Notes under the pieces: model-generated
Told to the model about the DNA's origin: nothing
The model's input: only the letters and a program-made list of their open reading frames with translations
Databases searched by the model: none
Program-made: the position numbers and the translations under genes
Assembly: GCA_021779855.1 (NCBI GenBank)
Contig: JAJXZW010000008.1
Location: 31,475-95,474 of the forward strand
DNA: 64,000 bases
DNA from: Actinomycetes bacterium
GTDB lineage: Bacteria > Actinomycetota > Acidimicrobiia > Acidimicrobiales > RAAP-2
Direction of reading: 5' to 3'
Shown: positions 1-8,052 of the stretch, one piece after another
Numbering within the stretch: position 1 is the stretch's first letter
Layout: every line of letters starts with the position of its first letter

Positions 1-92
1 ATCTGGACGAAGGTGACGGCGAAGTAGCCGATAAGGACGATGAGGGCCGCCGCGGCGAGGCGGGCGACGAGCTTGAGCGGCCCGAGGATCAC
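1..92 (-). CDS. N-terminus of a membrane protein, possibly YdcF/SanA (DUF218) family; cut by window edge
   Basis: The first 30 residues are visible, from a GTG start at 92-90 to the window edge. They begin with a short basic stretch and run into one hydrophobic helix that ends in the motif YFAVTFVQ. Actinobacterial DUF218/YdcF proteins often start with one such helix ending in FVQ, so that family is a reasonable guess, but the fragment is too short to prove it. The GTG overlaps the stop of gltX (GTGA), which implies translational coupling as the third gene of a ferredoxin-gltX operon. Confidence 0.5.
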   Translation of the reverse strand, partial: MILGPLKLVARLAAAALIVLIGYFAVTFVQ

Positions 93-1528
93 GCCCGCGC
101 GAGGGCGGCGGCGAGCCGGGCGAGCGTCTCTGCTCGCCCGAGTATCGCCAGCGACTCGAAGAGCGGCGGGCCGACCAGCCGGCCGGTCACCGCGCAGCGG
201 ATCGGGGCCTGGGCCTTGCGCAGGCTGAGCCCGCGCGCCTCGCCGAGGGCGAGGGTGGCGGCGTGCAGCGCCGCGGGGGCGAACGCCTCCAGGCCGGCGT
301 AGGCGTCGACCGCGGCCGATAGGACGGCCGGGCCCTCGGGGTCGTGGCGGATGACCTTGTCGAAGGCCGCCTCGTCGTAGGCGGGGTCGATGAAGAAGAA
401 GTCGACCATCGCGGGCACCTCGTCGAGGCGGGCGACCCGCTCCTGGACGAGGGGCGCCACCCGGGCGAAGAGCCCCTCGTCGTAGCGCTCCAGCCCCCAG
501 GCCGGGCGGTACCCGGTGGGCCGCCAGGCGACGTCCCCGGGGTCGACCCAGGGCCGGCAGGCCTCGGCGAAGGCCTCGGGGGAGAGCCGTCGGATGTAGT
601 CGCCGTTCAGGGCGGTGAGCTTTCTCACGTCGAAGAAGGCCGGGGAGTGGGCGACGTCCTCTAAGCGGAACTGGCGGACGATCTCGTCCATGGCGACGAT
701 CTCCTCGTCGCCCCGGGGGCTCCAGCCGAGCAGGGCCAGGTAGTTGAGGACGGCCGCGACGAGGTAGCCCTGGTCGCGGTACAACTCGAGGGCCACGGGG
801 TCGCGGCGCTTAGAGAGCTTCTTTCGCTGCTCGTTCACGAGCAGGGGCAGGTGGGCGAAGACCGGCAGGGGCACCTCGATCCCCGTCGCCGCGTTGAGGG
901 CCGACCAGAGCAGCATCTGCTTGGGGGCGTTCGCCAGGTGCTCCTCGCCGCGCACCACGTGGGTGATGCGGTCGTCGCGGTCGTCCACGACGTTCGCGAG
1001 CGCGTAGAGGGCCTCACCGCTCCGCCGGGCCACGACGAAGTCGTCGATCGAAGACAGCGCGAAGGCGACCTCCCCGCGCACGAGGTCGGGCACGTTAAGC
1101 GTCCCCTCGTCGGGGGTGCGAAAGCGCAGCGCCGTCGTCGCCGAGCGCTCGAGGCCGCGGTCCCGACAGAAGCCGTCGTAGCCCGGGGTCGCGCCCTCGC
1201 CCCGGCGGGCCTCGACCTCGGCCGGGGTGCAGTCGCAGTAGTAGAGGTCGCCGGCCGCGCGGAGGGCCTCCAGGGCGGCGGCGTGGGCCGGCGCGTTCTC
1301 GCTCTGGCGGAACGGCCCGGTGTAGTCGAGGCCCAGCCAGGCCATCGCCGCGTAGATCGCCTGGACCCACTCCTCGCGGTTGCGCTCGGGGTCGGTGTCC
1401 TCGACGCGCAGGATGAAGACGCCCTCGGGGTCCTGTCGCGCGAGGATCCAGTTGAAGAGGGCCGTGCGCGCCGTGCCGACGTGGAAGTAGCCCGTCGGCG
1501 AGGGCGCGAGGCGCACCCGGACGGGCAC
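89..1528 (-). CDS. gltX: glutamate--tRNA ligase (GluRS)
   Basis: Charges tRNA(Glu) with glutamate in the cytoplasm; a class I synthetase of 479 residues, normal for the family. The class I signature HVGT lies at residues 16-19 and the second signature KLSKR follows in the Rossmann-fold half. A zinc-site pattern (CDC, then YDGFC) resembles that of E. coli GluRS. I chose the GTG at 1528-1526 because the conserved N-terminus RVRLAPSPTG begins four codons later. That GTG shares its first base with the stop of the upstream ferredoxin gene (TAGTG). The open frame extends further upstream only as an antisense-like extension through the ferredoxin gene. Whether the enzyme also charges tRNA(Gln) cannot be read from here. 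Confidence 0.97.
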   Translation of the reverse strand: MPVRVRLAPSPTGYFHVGTARTALFNWILARQDPEGVFILRVEDTDPERNREEWVQAIYAAMAWLGLDYTGPFRQSENAPAHAAALEALRAAGDLYYCDCTPAEVEARRGEGATPGYDGFCRDRGLERSATTALRFRTPDEGTLNVPDLVRGEVAFALSSIDDFVVARRSGEALYALANVVDDRDDRITHVVRGEEHLANAPKQMLLWSALNAATGIEVPLPVFAHLPLLVNEQRKKLSKRRDPVALELYRDQGYLVAAVLNYLALLGWSPRGDEEIVAMDEIVRQFRLEDVAHSPAFFDVRKLTALNGDYIRRLSPEAFAEACRPWVDPGDVAWRPTGYRPAWGLERYDEGLFARVAPLVQERVARLDEVPAMVDFFFIDPAYDEAAFDKVIRHDPEGPAVLSAAVDAYAGLEAFAPAALHAATLALGEARGLSLRKAQAPIRCAVTGRLVGPPLFESLAILGRAETLARLAAALARA

Positions 1529-1716
1529 TACTCGACCGAGATGGCGCCGTTGGGGCAGCTGGCGACGGCCTGGCGGAGCCGCTCGTCGAACTCCGGGCCG
1601 GGGTTCTCGTCGAGGACGTACAGGTAGCCGTCGTCGCGCACCTCGAAGACCTCGGGGGCGATGCCCATGCACACCGCGTTCGACGTGCACAGGTCGAAGT
1701 CGACCTTGACCCTCAC
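1528..1716 (-). CDS. ferredoxin, [3Fe-4S] type
   Basis: A 62-residue acidic one-electron carrier. Cysteines at 10, 16 and 54 form the C-x5-C ... C-P pattern typical of actinobacterial [3Fe-4S] ferredoxins that serve cytochrome P450s and other oxygenases. No fourth cluster cysteine is present. The GTG start at 1716 has a strong ribosome binding site, AGGAGGT, about four bases upstream. It is the first gene of a run with gltX, and no P450 or reductase lies nearby, so its redox partner is unknown. Confidence 0.9.
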   Translation of the reverse strand: MRVKVDFDLCTSNAVCMGIAPEVFEVRDDGYLYVLDENPGPEFDERLRQAVASCPNGAISVE

Positions 1717-1772
1717 GGGACCTCCTTTCCCCCAATCGTACCGGGGCGGCGCGGGCCCGGCGGGGCCGTGCG

Positions 1773-1778
1773 TAGGCT
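1773..1778 (+). promoter_or_regulatory. putative -10 box (TAGGCT) of the aldo/keto reductase gene
   Basis: TAGGCT fits the TANNNT -10 consensus and would give a leader of about 15 nt carrying the GGAAAGGA ribosome binding site before the ATG at 1798. No -35 element is evident. Confidence 0.35.
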
Positions 1779-1797
1779 CGCCGGGGAAAGGACGGAC

Positions 1798-2721
1798 ATG
1801 GAGACGCGCCCCCTCGGATCGCTACGGGTCTCGGTCGTCGGGATCGGCTGCAACAACTTCGGCCGGCGCCTCGACCAGGCGGCCACCGACGCCGTGGTGC
1901 ACGCCGCCCTCGAGGCCGGCGTGACCCTCTTCGACACCGCCGACGTCTACGGCGACACCCTCTCGGAGGTGATGCTCGGCCGGGCCCTCGCCGGCCGGCG
2001 CGACGAGGCCGTCGTCGCGACCAAGTTCGGCATGCCGATCGACGACGAGCGCTACGGCGCCGCCCCCGCCTACGTCCGGCGGGCCTGCGAGGACTCGCTG
2101 GCGCGCCTTCGCACCGATCGGATCGACCTCTACCAGCTCCACTACCCCGACGAGTCGGTCCCCATCGCCGACACCCTGGGGGCCCTGGCCGAGCTCGTCG
2201 CCGAGGGCAAGGTGCGCGAGATCGGCTGCTCGAACTTCAGCGCCGCCCAGCTGCGCGAGGCCGCGGCCGCGGCCGGCTCGGGCCCGGCCTTCGCCTCGGT
2301 GCAGAACCAGTACTCGCTCCTCGAGCGCTCCCCCGAGCGCGACGGGGTCCTCGAGGCCTGCGCCGAGCTCGGGGTCGCCTTCTTGCCCTTCTACCCCCTG
2401 GCGAACGGACTGCTCACCGGCAAGGTCCGCCCCGGCGCGCCCCTGCCCGAGGGGTCGCGGCTCGCCGCCATGCCCGCCGAGCGCGCCGCCCACTGGCACA
2501 GCCCCGAACTGATGGACCGGGTCTCGGACCTCCTCGAGCTCGCCGAGGGCGAGGGGGCGAGCCTCCTCACCCTGGCCTTCTCCTGGCTGCTCGACCACCC
2601 CCAGGTCGCCTCGGTGATCGCCGGGGCCTCGAACCCCGAGCAGGTGCGCGCGAACGCCGCGGCCGCGCGCGCCCTCGCCCCGGCGCTGCGCGCCGCCCTC
2701 GACGCGCGCAGCGCCCCCTAG
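1798..2721 (+). CDS. aldo/keto reductase
   Basis: NAD(P)H-dependent reductase of 307 residues with a single TIM-barrel domain. The catalytic tetrad is visible: Asp46 (LFDTAD), Tyr51 (DVYG), Lys76 (ATKFG) and His115 (YQLHYPD). The C-terminal part contains the cofactor-binding segment SVIAGASNPEQV. The ATG at 1798 is preferred over an upstream in-frame codon because GGAAAGGA sits just before it and the METRPLG start matches the family. The substrate cannot be predicted. It converges on lepB with a 4-bp overlap at the stops. Confidence 0.93.
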   Translation: METRPLGSLRVSVVGIGCNNFGRRLDQAATDAVVHAALEAGVTLFDTADVYGDTLSEVMLGRALAGRRDEAVVATKFGMPIDDERYGAAPAYVRRACEDSLARLRTDRIDLYQLHYPDESVPIADTLGALAELVAEGKVREIGCSNFSAAQLREAAAAAGSGPAFASVQNQYSLLERSPERDGVLEACAELGVAFLPFYPLANGLLTGKVRPGAPLPEGSRLAAMPAERAAHWHSPELMDRVSDLLELAEGEGASLLTLAFSWLLDHPQVASVIAGASNPEQVRANAAAARALAPALRAALDARSAP

Positions 2722-3299
2722 AGCCAGCCGATCCGGCTCAGGGGCCAGTAGCGGATGAAGACCTTGCCGATGATCGACGAGCGCGGCACGAAGCCCCAGT
2801 AGCGGCTGTCGCACGAGTTCGGGTGGTTGTCGCCCAGCACGTAGTAGTCGCCCCGGGGCACCACCGTCGTGGGGATCGGCCGGCCGAGGGGCTCGTTGTG
2901 GGGCCAGTTCTCCTTGAGGAGCTGGTCGTTGACGTAGATGCGGTTCCCGATCGAGGCGATGGTGTCCCCGGGCAGGGCGACGACGCGCTTCACGAGGTCG
3001 GGCACGGTGTCCCCGCAGGCCGTGGCCACCGCCCCGAGCGAGGTGAAGACGATGACGTCGCCGATGTTTATCGTGCCGAAGTCGACGGCGAGCTTGTCGA
3101 CCATCACCCGGTCGCCGACCTGCAGGGTCGGCTCCATCGAGCCCGAGGGGATGAAGTAGGACTCGAAGGCGAAGGCGCGCACGAGGATCGAGGCGAGAAG
3201 CGCCACCGCGAGCGCGATGAGCCAGTGGCGCAGGCCGCGGCTCCGCCACCACGCCCGGGGCGCCGGGGCGTGCTCGGGCGCGGGCGCGGCGTCGGACAT
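2718..3299 (-). CDS. lepB: signal peptidase I
   Basis: Membrane serine protease that removes signal peptides from exported proteins. One transmembrane helix (about residues 24-44) is followed by the catalytic Ser54 in PSGSMEPT and the general base Lys104 in VKRVVALPGD. The C-terminal box GDNHPNSCDSRYWG is also present. It has 193 residues, a normal size for short Gram-positive-type LepB. The ATG at 3299 is chosen; an in-frame GTG sits directly before it. There is no ribosome binding site, and GAGACT lies at -12 to -7, suggesting a leaderless message. A second, SipW-type signal peptidase is encoded near 56.5 kb. Confidence 0.95.
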   Translation of the reverse strand: MSDAAPAPEHAPAPRAWWRSRGLRHWLIALAVALLASILVRAFAFESYFIPSGSMEPTLQVGDRVMVDKLAVDFGTINIGDVIVFTSLGAVATACGDTVPDLVKRVVALPGDTIASIGNRIYVNDQLLKENWPHNEPLGRPIPTTVVPRGDYYVLGDNHPNSCDSRYWGFVPRSSIIGKVFIRYWPLSRIGWL

Positions 3300-3372
3300 C
3301 ACGCCAGTCTCGCAGAGCCCGACGCGCGGGCGCCGGGCGCGCGGCCCGCCCCGGCGGGGAATCGCCTGAGAG

Positions 3373-4767
3373 CTAGGAGGCCTTGACGGCCGCCACGATC
3401 TTGGTGAGGGTGTCCTTCGCGTCGCCGAAGACGAGGGTCGTCTTGGGGCTGTAGAGCAGCTCGTTGTCGATGCCGGCGAAGCCCGGGCGCATCGAGCGCT
3501 TCATGAAGATGACGTTCTCGGCCGCGTCGGCGTGGATGATCGGCATCCCGTAGATCGGCGAGCCCGGGTCGTTCACGGCGGCCGGGTTCACGGTGTCGTT
3601 CGCCCCGACCACGATCGCGACGTCGGCCGACTCGAGCTCGGAGTTGGCCTCGTCCATCTCGATCAGGTCGTCGTAGGGGACGTTGGCCTCGGCGAGCAGC
3701 ACGTTCATGTGCCCGGGCATGCGCCCGGCCACCGGGTGGATCGCGTAGAAGACCTCGACGCCCTTCTTCTCGAGGATCTCGGCCAGCTCGCGCAGGACGT
3801 TCTGGGCCTGGGCGACCGCGAGGCCGTAGCCGGGGATGAAGACGACCCGGCTGGCGAAGCCCAGCATGACCGCCACGTCCTCGGGCGAGCCCGAGCGCAC
3901 GGTGCGCTGCTCGGCGCCGGGCCCGGTGCCGGCCGTCACGACCGAGCCGAAGGCCGAGAAGAGGATGTTGGGGAGCGAGCGGCCCATGGCCTTGCTCATG
4001 AGCATCGTGAGCAACGTGCCCGAGGCGCCGACCAGGGTGCCCGCCACGATGAGGAGGTTGGATCCCAGGGTGAAGCCCGAGGCCGCGACGGCGAGGCCGG
4101 TGAAGGAGTTCAGCAGCGAGATCAGCACCGGCACGTCGGCCCCGCCGATGGGCAGAACGAAGGCGATCCCGAGCACGAAGGCGACGGCGAGCAGCACCCA
4201 CAGGAGGGCCGTCGAGCTCGTCACGAGGGCGATCACGATGACGGCCAGGGCCGCCAGGCCCACCAGGGCGTTGATGACCTGCTGGCCCGCGTAGGTGATG
4301 GGCCGGCCGGTCATGAGCTCCTGGAGCTTGGCGAAGGCGATCGCCGAGCCCGAGAAGGAGACGGTGCCGATGAGGACCCCGAGCAGCACCTCGAGCACCA
4401 CGTAGGTGGCGGGCTTGGTCGACTTGATGTGGATGAACTCGGTCAGCGACACGAGGCAGGCCGCGCCGCCGCCCACCCCGTTGAAGATGGCGACCAGCTG
4501 GGGCATCGCCGTCATCTGGACGAACCGGGCCGTGGGCACCGCGACGACGAGCCCGACCGCCATGCCGAGCAGGATCAGGGGCACGTGGTGCAGGGAGTGC
4601 CCGTCGACGCGGTTGAAGAAGGTCGCCACGATGGCGAGCAGCATCCCGGCCGCCGCCACGACGTTGCCCAGGCGGGCCCGCTTGGGGCTGCCGAGCCCCT
4701 TCAGGGCGAGGATGAAGGTCAGCGCCGCGACGAGGTAGAGCAGGTCGATGAGGGTGCCGCGGCTCAC
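3373..4767 (-). CDS. pntB: NAD(P) transhydrogenase subunit beta
   Basis: Membrane and NADP(H)-binding (domain III) subunit of proton-translocating transhydrogenase, which makes NADPH from NADH using the proton gradient. The N-terminal ~270 residues are a series of hydrophobic helices. The C-terminal part carries the NADP motif GYGLAVAQAQ, the conserved HPVAGRMPGHMNVLLAEA region and the VVGANDTVNP segment. Its 464 residues match the family. The GTG start overlaps the stop of the upstream pntA2 gene (GTGA). Confidence 0.96.
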   Translation of the reverse strand: MSRGTLIDLLYLVAALTFILALKGLGSPKRARLGNVVAAAGMLLAIVATFFNRVDGHSLHHVPLILLGMAVGLVVAVPTARFVQMTAMPQLVAIFNGVGGGAACLVSLTEFIHIKSTKPATYVVLEVLLGVLIGTVSFSGSAIAFAKLQELMTGRPITYAGQQVINALVGLAALAVIVIALVTSSTALLWVLLAVAFVLGIAFVLPIGGADVPVLISLLNSFTGLAVAASGFTLGSNLLIVAGTLVGASGTLLTMLMSKAMGRSLPNILFSAFGSVVTAGTGPGAEQRTVRSGSPEDVAVMLGFASRVVFIPGYGLAVAQAQNVLRELAEILEKKGVEVFYAIHPVAGRMPGHMNVLLAEANVPYDDLIEMDEANSELESADVAIVVGANDTVNPAAVNDPGSPIYGMPIIHADAAENVIFMKRSMRPGFAGIDNELLYSPKTTLVFGDAKDTLTKIVAAVKAS

Positions 4768-5108
4768 GAGTCGGCCCCCTTCGCCCCGTCGCTCGCCTCG
4801 GCCTTGTCGCCGGGCTTCGCGCGCGGGGTGCGGGGCTTGAACATCTCGAGCATCCGGTCGGTGACGACGAAGCCGCCGACCACGTTGAGGGTGGCCAGGA
4901 TCACCGCGAGGAAGCCCAGCACCTCCTCGGCGTTGGTGTTGGCCGCCCCCAGGATGAGCATCGAGCCCACGAGGATCACCCCGTGGATGGCGTTCGAGCC
5001 CGACATCAACGGGGTGTGCAGGATGCTCGGGACCTTCGAGATGATCTCGATGCCCACGAACACGCTGAGGACGAACACGGTCGCGTACTGCAACAGCACG
5101 TTGGTCAC
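4764..5108 (-). CDS. pntAB: NAD(P) transhydrogenase subunit alpha, part 2 (membrane)
   Basis: A 114-residue protein equal to the membrane C-terminus of E. coli PntA, encoded separately in the three-gene form of the enzyme. It has three or four hydrophobic helices, starting with VLLQYATVFVLSVFVG and including the conserved TPLMSGSNAIHGVI stretch. The charged C-terminal tail is variable. The GTG start at 5108 has a good ribosome binding site (GGAGGAG) and overlaps the pntA1 stop (GTGA). Its neighbours on both sides are the other two subunits. Confidence 0.94.
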   Translation of the reverse strand: MTNVLLQYATVFVLSVFVGIEIISKVPSILHTPLMSGSNAIHGVILVGSMLILGAANTNAEEVLGFLAVILATLNVVGGFVVTDRMLEMFKPRTPRAKPGDKAEASDGAKGADS

Positions 5109-6271
5109 TTCGACTCCTCCGCGTCGGCGGTCTCGGTGGGGGTGGGGACGGCGACGGGCACGGCCTCGACCCCGAGGGCCTCGGCGGTGGGCCGGTGGTG
5201 GACGCGCCCGCCCGAGGTGAGCGTGGTGCCCGCCACGACCTCGTCGGCCCAGTCGGGGGCCACCTCGCCGTGCCCGTAGAGGGCGAGGAGCTTCACCACG
5301 TTGTTGGCGTACATCGTGCTCGCGTGCCGGCCCATCGCGGCCGGCGGGTTGGCGAGCCCCACGACCGAGACCCCGTGGTGGGTGACGACCTCGCCGGCCA
5401 CCGTGAGCTCGCAGTTGCCGCCGCCGTCGGCGGCCATGTCGACGATGAGCGAGCCGTCGGCCATCGCCTCGACCATGGCGCTCGTGAGCAGGATCGGCGC
5501 CCGGCGCCCCGGGACGGCGGCCGTGGTGATGATGACGTCGGCGGCGGCGACCTCGTCGACGAGGGCCGCCTGCTGGCGGGCCTTCTCCTCCTCGGTCAGC
5601 TCGCGGGCGTAGCCGCCGGCGGCGTCGGCCGTCACCCCGAGGTCGACGAAGGTCGCCCCGGCCGACTCGGCCTCCTCCTTGGCGGCCGAGCGCACGTCGT
5701 AGGCGCGCACCCGCGCGCCCAGGCGCTTCGCGGTGGCGATGGCCTGCAGGCCCGCGACCCCCACCCCCATGACGAGGACCTTGGCCGGGCGGATGGTGCC
5801 GGCGGCCGTCGTGAGGAGGGGGAAGAACCGGTCGAGTTGGTGGGCCGCCTCGAGGGCCGAGCGGTAGCCCGAGACGGTCGCCTGGCTCGAGAGCGCGTCC
5901 ATGTACTGGGCCCGCGAGATACGCGGCAGGAGGTCGAAGCTCACGACCGTGACCCGGCGCTCGACGAGCGCGCGCACGACGTCGAGCGCGAGCAGCGGCG
6001 AGAGGAACGAGAGGTGCAAGGAGCCCTCGGGGACGCGCGCGACCTCCTCGAGGGTCGGGGGGTTGACCCGGACGGTCACCTCGCCGTCGGGGCTCTCGGT
6101 GATCGTGGCGCCGGCCTCGCGGTAGGCGTCGTCGCTGAAGTGCGAGCGCGCGCCCGCCCCCCGCTCGACCTCGACGGTCCAACCCTCCTTGATCAGGGAT
6201 TTCACAGCGTCAGGGGTGAGCCCCACGCGGGTCTCGCCGGCGCGCGACTCCGCCACCAGGGAAATCTTCAT
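5105..6271 (-). CDS. pntAA: NAD(P) transhydrogenase subunit alpha, part 1 (NAD-binding)
   Basis: Soluble NAD(H)-binding domain I of the three-subunit transhydrogenase, 388 residues. The N-terminus (KISLVAE, ETRVGLTPDAVKSL) is the alanine dehydrogenase/PntA fold, and the Rossmann motif VLVMGVGVAGLQAIATAKRL is followed by the conserved RAYDVR and VDMAADGGGNCELT segments. It is the first gene of pntAA-pntAB-pntB. GAGGGG lies directly before the ATG, too close for a standard ribosome binding site, and TAGAAC lies at -12 to -7, so a leaderless start is possible. Confidence 0.95.
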   Translation of the reverse strand: MKISLVAESRAGETRVGLTPDAVKSLIKEGWTVEVERGAGARSHFSDDAYREAGATITESPDGEVTVRVNPPTLEEVARVPEGSLHLSFLSPLLALDVVRALVERRVTVVSFDLLPRISRAQYMDALSSQATVSGYRSALEAAHQLDRFFPLLTTAAGTIRPAKVLVMGVGVAGLQAIATAKRLGARVRAYDVRSAAKEEAESAGATFVDLGVTADAAGGYARELTEEEKARQQAALVDEVAAADVIITTAAVPGRRAPILLTSAMVEAMADGSLIVDMAADGGGNCELTVAGEVVTHHGVSVVGLANPPAAMGRHASTMYANNVVKLLALYGHGEVAPDWADEVVAGTTLTSGGRVHHRPTAEALGVEAVPVAVPTPTETADAEESK

Positions 6272-6329
6272 CCCCTCGTTCTATCAGGGCGGCTCCGAGG
6301 GGCCGATGTGACCAAAGTCTCTGTTGGGC

Positions 6330-7142
6330 CTAAGGGCCGGCGAGGACGAGCCGGGCGAGCGCCCCGGGCGCCTCGTAGGGGACCCAGTGGCCGACGCCCT
6401 CGAGGCGGTGGTAGGAGAAGCCGCTCGCGCAGTAGCGGCCCGAGTCGCGCATCTGGGCCTCGGTGAGGGCCGGGTCGCCGCTCGACCACACCCCCACGAC
6501 CGGCACCGCGACCGGCTCGAGCACGGGGGCCGGGCGGGTGAAGGCGTCGGGCGGCAGGTTCGCCCGGTACCAGAGCAGGTGGGTCGTGATCTGGCCGTCC
6601 CGCTCGAGCTCGACGATGGTCTCTGCGGCCCGGGGGTGGGCGAACCAGCGGCGCAGCACCGCGTAGTCGTCCTGGCGCAGCACGGCCTCGCCCAGGCCCT
6701 CGAACTGGAAGAGCAGCGTGTACCAGCTGCGCCGCAGCTGCTCGAAGCTCCCCGAGCGGAAGGCGCTCGGGTGGCCCACCGAGACCGCGACGAGCGAGCG
6801 CACGAGGTCGGGCCGGTAGGTCGCCACGACCCAGGCCAGCGCGGCGCCCCAGTCGTGGCCCACCAGGGTGACCGGCCCCGCGCCGGCCGCCTCGACGAGG
6901 GCCACGACGTCGCCGACGAGCTCGGTCATCGCGTAGCGGCCCACCCCGGTCGGCTTCGCCGAGCGCCCGCAGCCCCGCAGGTCGGGCGCGAGGCAGCGCC
7001 GACCCGCCGCGACGAGGCGTTCGACGACCCCGTCCCAGAGGGCCCCGGTGTCGGGCCAGCCGTGCAGCAGGAGGACCGGCGGGCCCTCGCCGGCGTCGCG
7101 CACGAAGAGGCCCCCGGCGCCGCCCTCGACCACGTACTCCAC
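6330..7142 (-). CDS. alpha/beta hydrolase, epoxide hydrolase/dehalogenase-like
   Basis: A 270-residue single-domain alpha/beta hydrolase. The oxyanion motif HGWPD lies at 27-31 and the nucleophile is Asp97 in GHDWGA, the arrangement of epoxide hydrolases and haloalkane dehalogenases rather than serine esterases. The C-terminal catalytic His lies in EGVGHWVP, and a cap domain sits between (about 120-200). The true substrate is unknown. The GTG start has no ribosome binding site but has TAGCGT at -13 to -8, fitting a leaderless message. Confidence 0.9.
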   Translation of the reverse strand: MEYVVEGGAGGLFVRDAGEGPPVLLLHGWPDTGALWDGVVERLVAAGRRCLAPDLRGCGRSAKPTGVGRYAMTELVGDVVALVEAAGAGPVTLVGHDWGAALAWVVATYRPDLVRSLVAVSVGHPSAFRSGSFEQLRRSWYTLLFQFEGLGEAVLRQDDYAVLRRWFAHPRAAETIVELERDGQITTHLLWYRANLPPDAFTRPAPVLEPVAVPVVGVWSSGDPALTEAQMRDSGRYCASGFSYHRLEGVGHWVPYEAPGALARLVLAGP

Positions 7143-7149
7143 GCGTGCG

Positions 7150-7155
7150 ACGCTA
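7150..7155 (-). promoter_or_regulatory. putative leaderless -10 box (TAGCGT) for the alpha/beta hydrolase
   Basis: On the minus strand TAGCGT occupies -13 to -8 relative to the GTG start at 7142. The same hexamer at the same distance precedes ubiA at 36084. No Shine-Dalgarno is present. Confidence 0.45.
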
Positions 7156-7173
7156 CGGGACTAGGAAGGCGTC

Positions 7174-7656
7174 GTGACGAACTTCACCGCGACCGTCGAC
7201 TCGCCCGTGGGACGCTTCGGCGTCGAGGGCACCGCGGCGGGGCTGACCCGGGTCCGGCTGCCCGCGGACCGGCCCCGCGCGAGCGCGGGCCGGGCCCCGG
7301 CCCCGGTCGCGGCGGCGGCCCGCCAACTGGCCCAGTACCTCTCGGGCGATCGCCGCCGCTTCGAGCTCGACCTCGCCGAGGTCGAGGCGACCGGCTTCCA
7401 GCGCGACGTGTGGGCGGCGCTGGCCGAGATCCCCTACGGCGAGGTGCGCACCTACGCCGAGGTCGCGGCCGCGGTCGGCCGGCCCCTCGCCGCGCGGGCC
7501 GTCGGCAACGCCAACCACCGCAACCCGTTCCCGGTCGTCGTGCCCTGCCACCGGGTCGTGGCGGCGAACGGGCTCGGCGGCTACGGCGGGGGCGACCGGG
7601 TGAAGCGCTACCTGCTCTCGCTCGAGGGCGTCTCGCTCGAGGGCGTCTCGCTCTGA
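7174..7656 (+). CDS. ogt: methylated-DNA--protein-cysteine methyltransferase
   Basis: Suicide repair enzyme that removes methyl groups from O6-methylguanine. The active site PCHRV, with acceptor Cys125, and the helix-turn-helix region (IPYGEVRTYAEVA) are intact. At 160 residues it has the usual Ogt size, although the N-terminal domain is abbreviated and lacks obvious zinc ligands. The C-terminus ends in two copies of LEGVS created by a 15-bp tandem duplication. That tail overlaps the 3' end of the convergent gene by 49 bp. Confidence 0.93.
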   Translation: MTNFTATVDSPVGRFGVEGTAAGLTRVRLPADRPRASAGRAPAPVAAAARQLAQYLSGDRRRFELDLAEVEATGFQRDVWAALAEIPYGEVRTYAEVAAAVGRPLAARAVGNANHRNPFPVVVPCHRVVAANGLGGYGGGDRVKRYLLSLEGVSLEGVSL

Positions 7657-8051
7657 GCCACGGCGGCGCCGTAGCGCCGCAGGGCCCGCGCGGCGGTCCA
7701 CCACAGGGCGAGGGCGATGGGCAGCTCGACCACGAGCAGCGCCGCCGAGCTGCTGAGGTCGCCCGGGGAGGCCGTCGTGACGTCGAACCACGCGTCGATC
7801 ACGTAGAGCGCGGCCGTCGCCGACGCCGACAGGGCCAGGAGGCCCGGCCGCCGGCGCCAGGCCAGGTAGGCCGTGACGAGCAGCATCGCGATCTCGATCA
7901 CGTCGAGCCCGACCCAGGCGAGGGTCCAGTGGCGGACCTCGTAGCGGTTGGGCAGGCGCAGCCCCAGCGCGATCGTCCAGGCGACCTCGGCGACCGCCCC
8001 GGTCGCCAGGGCGAGGATCACCCGCCCGCGGAGGTCGTGCGGGGCGCGCAC
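7608..8051 (-). CDS. small integral membrane protein of unknown function
   Basis: A 147-residue protein with four likely membrane helices (about 12-30, 45-63, 70-88, 104-121). No catalytic motif or known family was recognised. The polar C-terminal tail contains two copies of SETPS, produced by the same 15-bp tandem repeat that lengthens Ogt on the opposite strand. The GTG start lies one base after the stop of the upstream SCO6745-family gene, so the two are probably co-transcribed. Confidence 0.7.
   Translation of the reverse strand: MRAPHDLRGRVILALATGAVAEVAWTIALGLRLPNRYEVRHWTLAWVGLDVIEIAMLLVTAYLAWRRRPGLLALSASATAALYVIDAWFDVTTASPGDLSSSAALLVVELPIALALWWTAARALRRYGAAVAQSETPSSETPSSESR
7621..7650. 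repeat. 15-bp perfect tandem duplication read as protein on both strands
   Basis: The unit CTCGAGGGCGTCTCG occurs twice in a row, followed by a partial third copy (CTC). On the plus strand it encodes LEGVS-LEGVS at the end of Ogt; on the minus strand it encodes SETPS-SETPS at the end of the membrane protein. A 15-bp unit keeps both frames open. Confidence 0.95.
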
Positions 8052-8052
8052 G

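Noticed and set aside
1529..1735. N-terminal extension of gltX to 1735
   Set aside because: It would run through the ferredoxin gene in another frame, and the conserved GluRS start begins after 1528.
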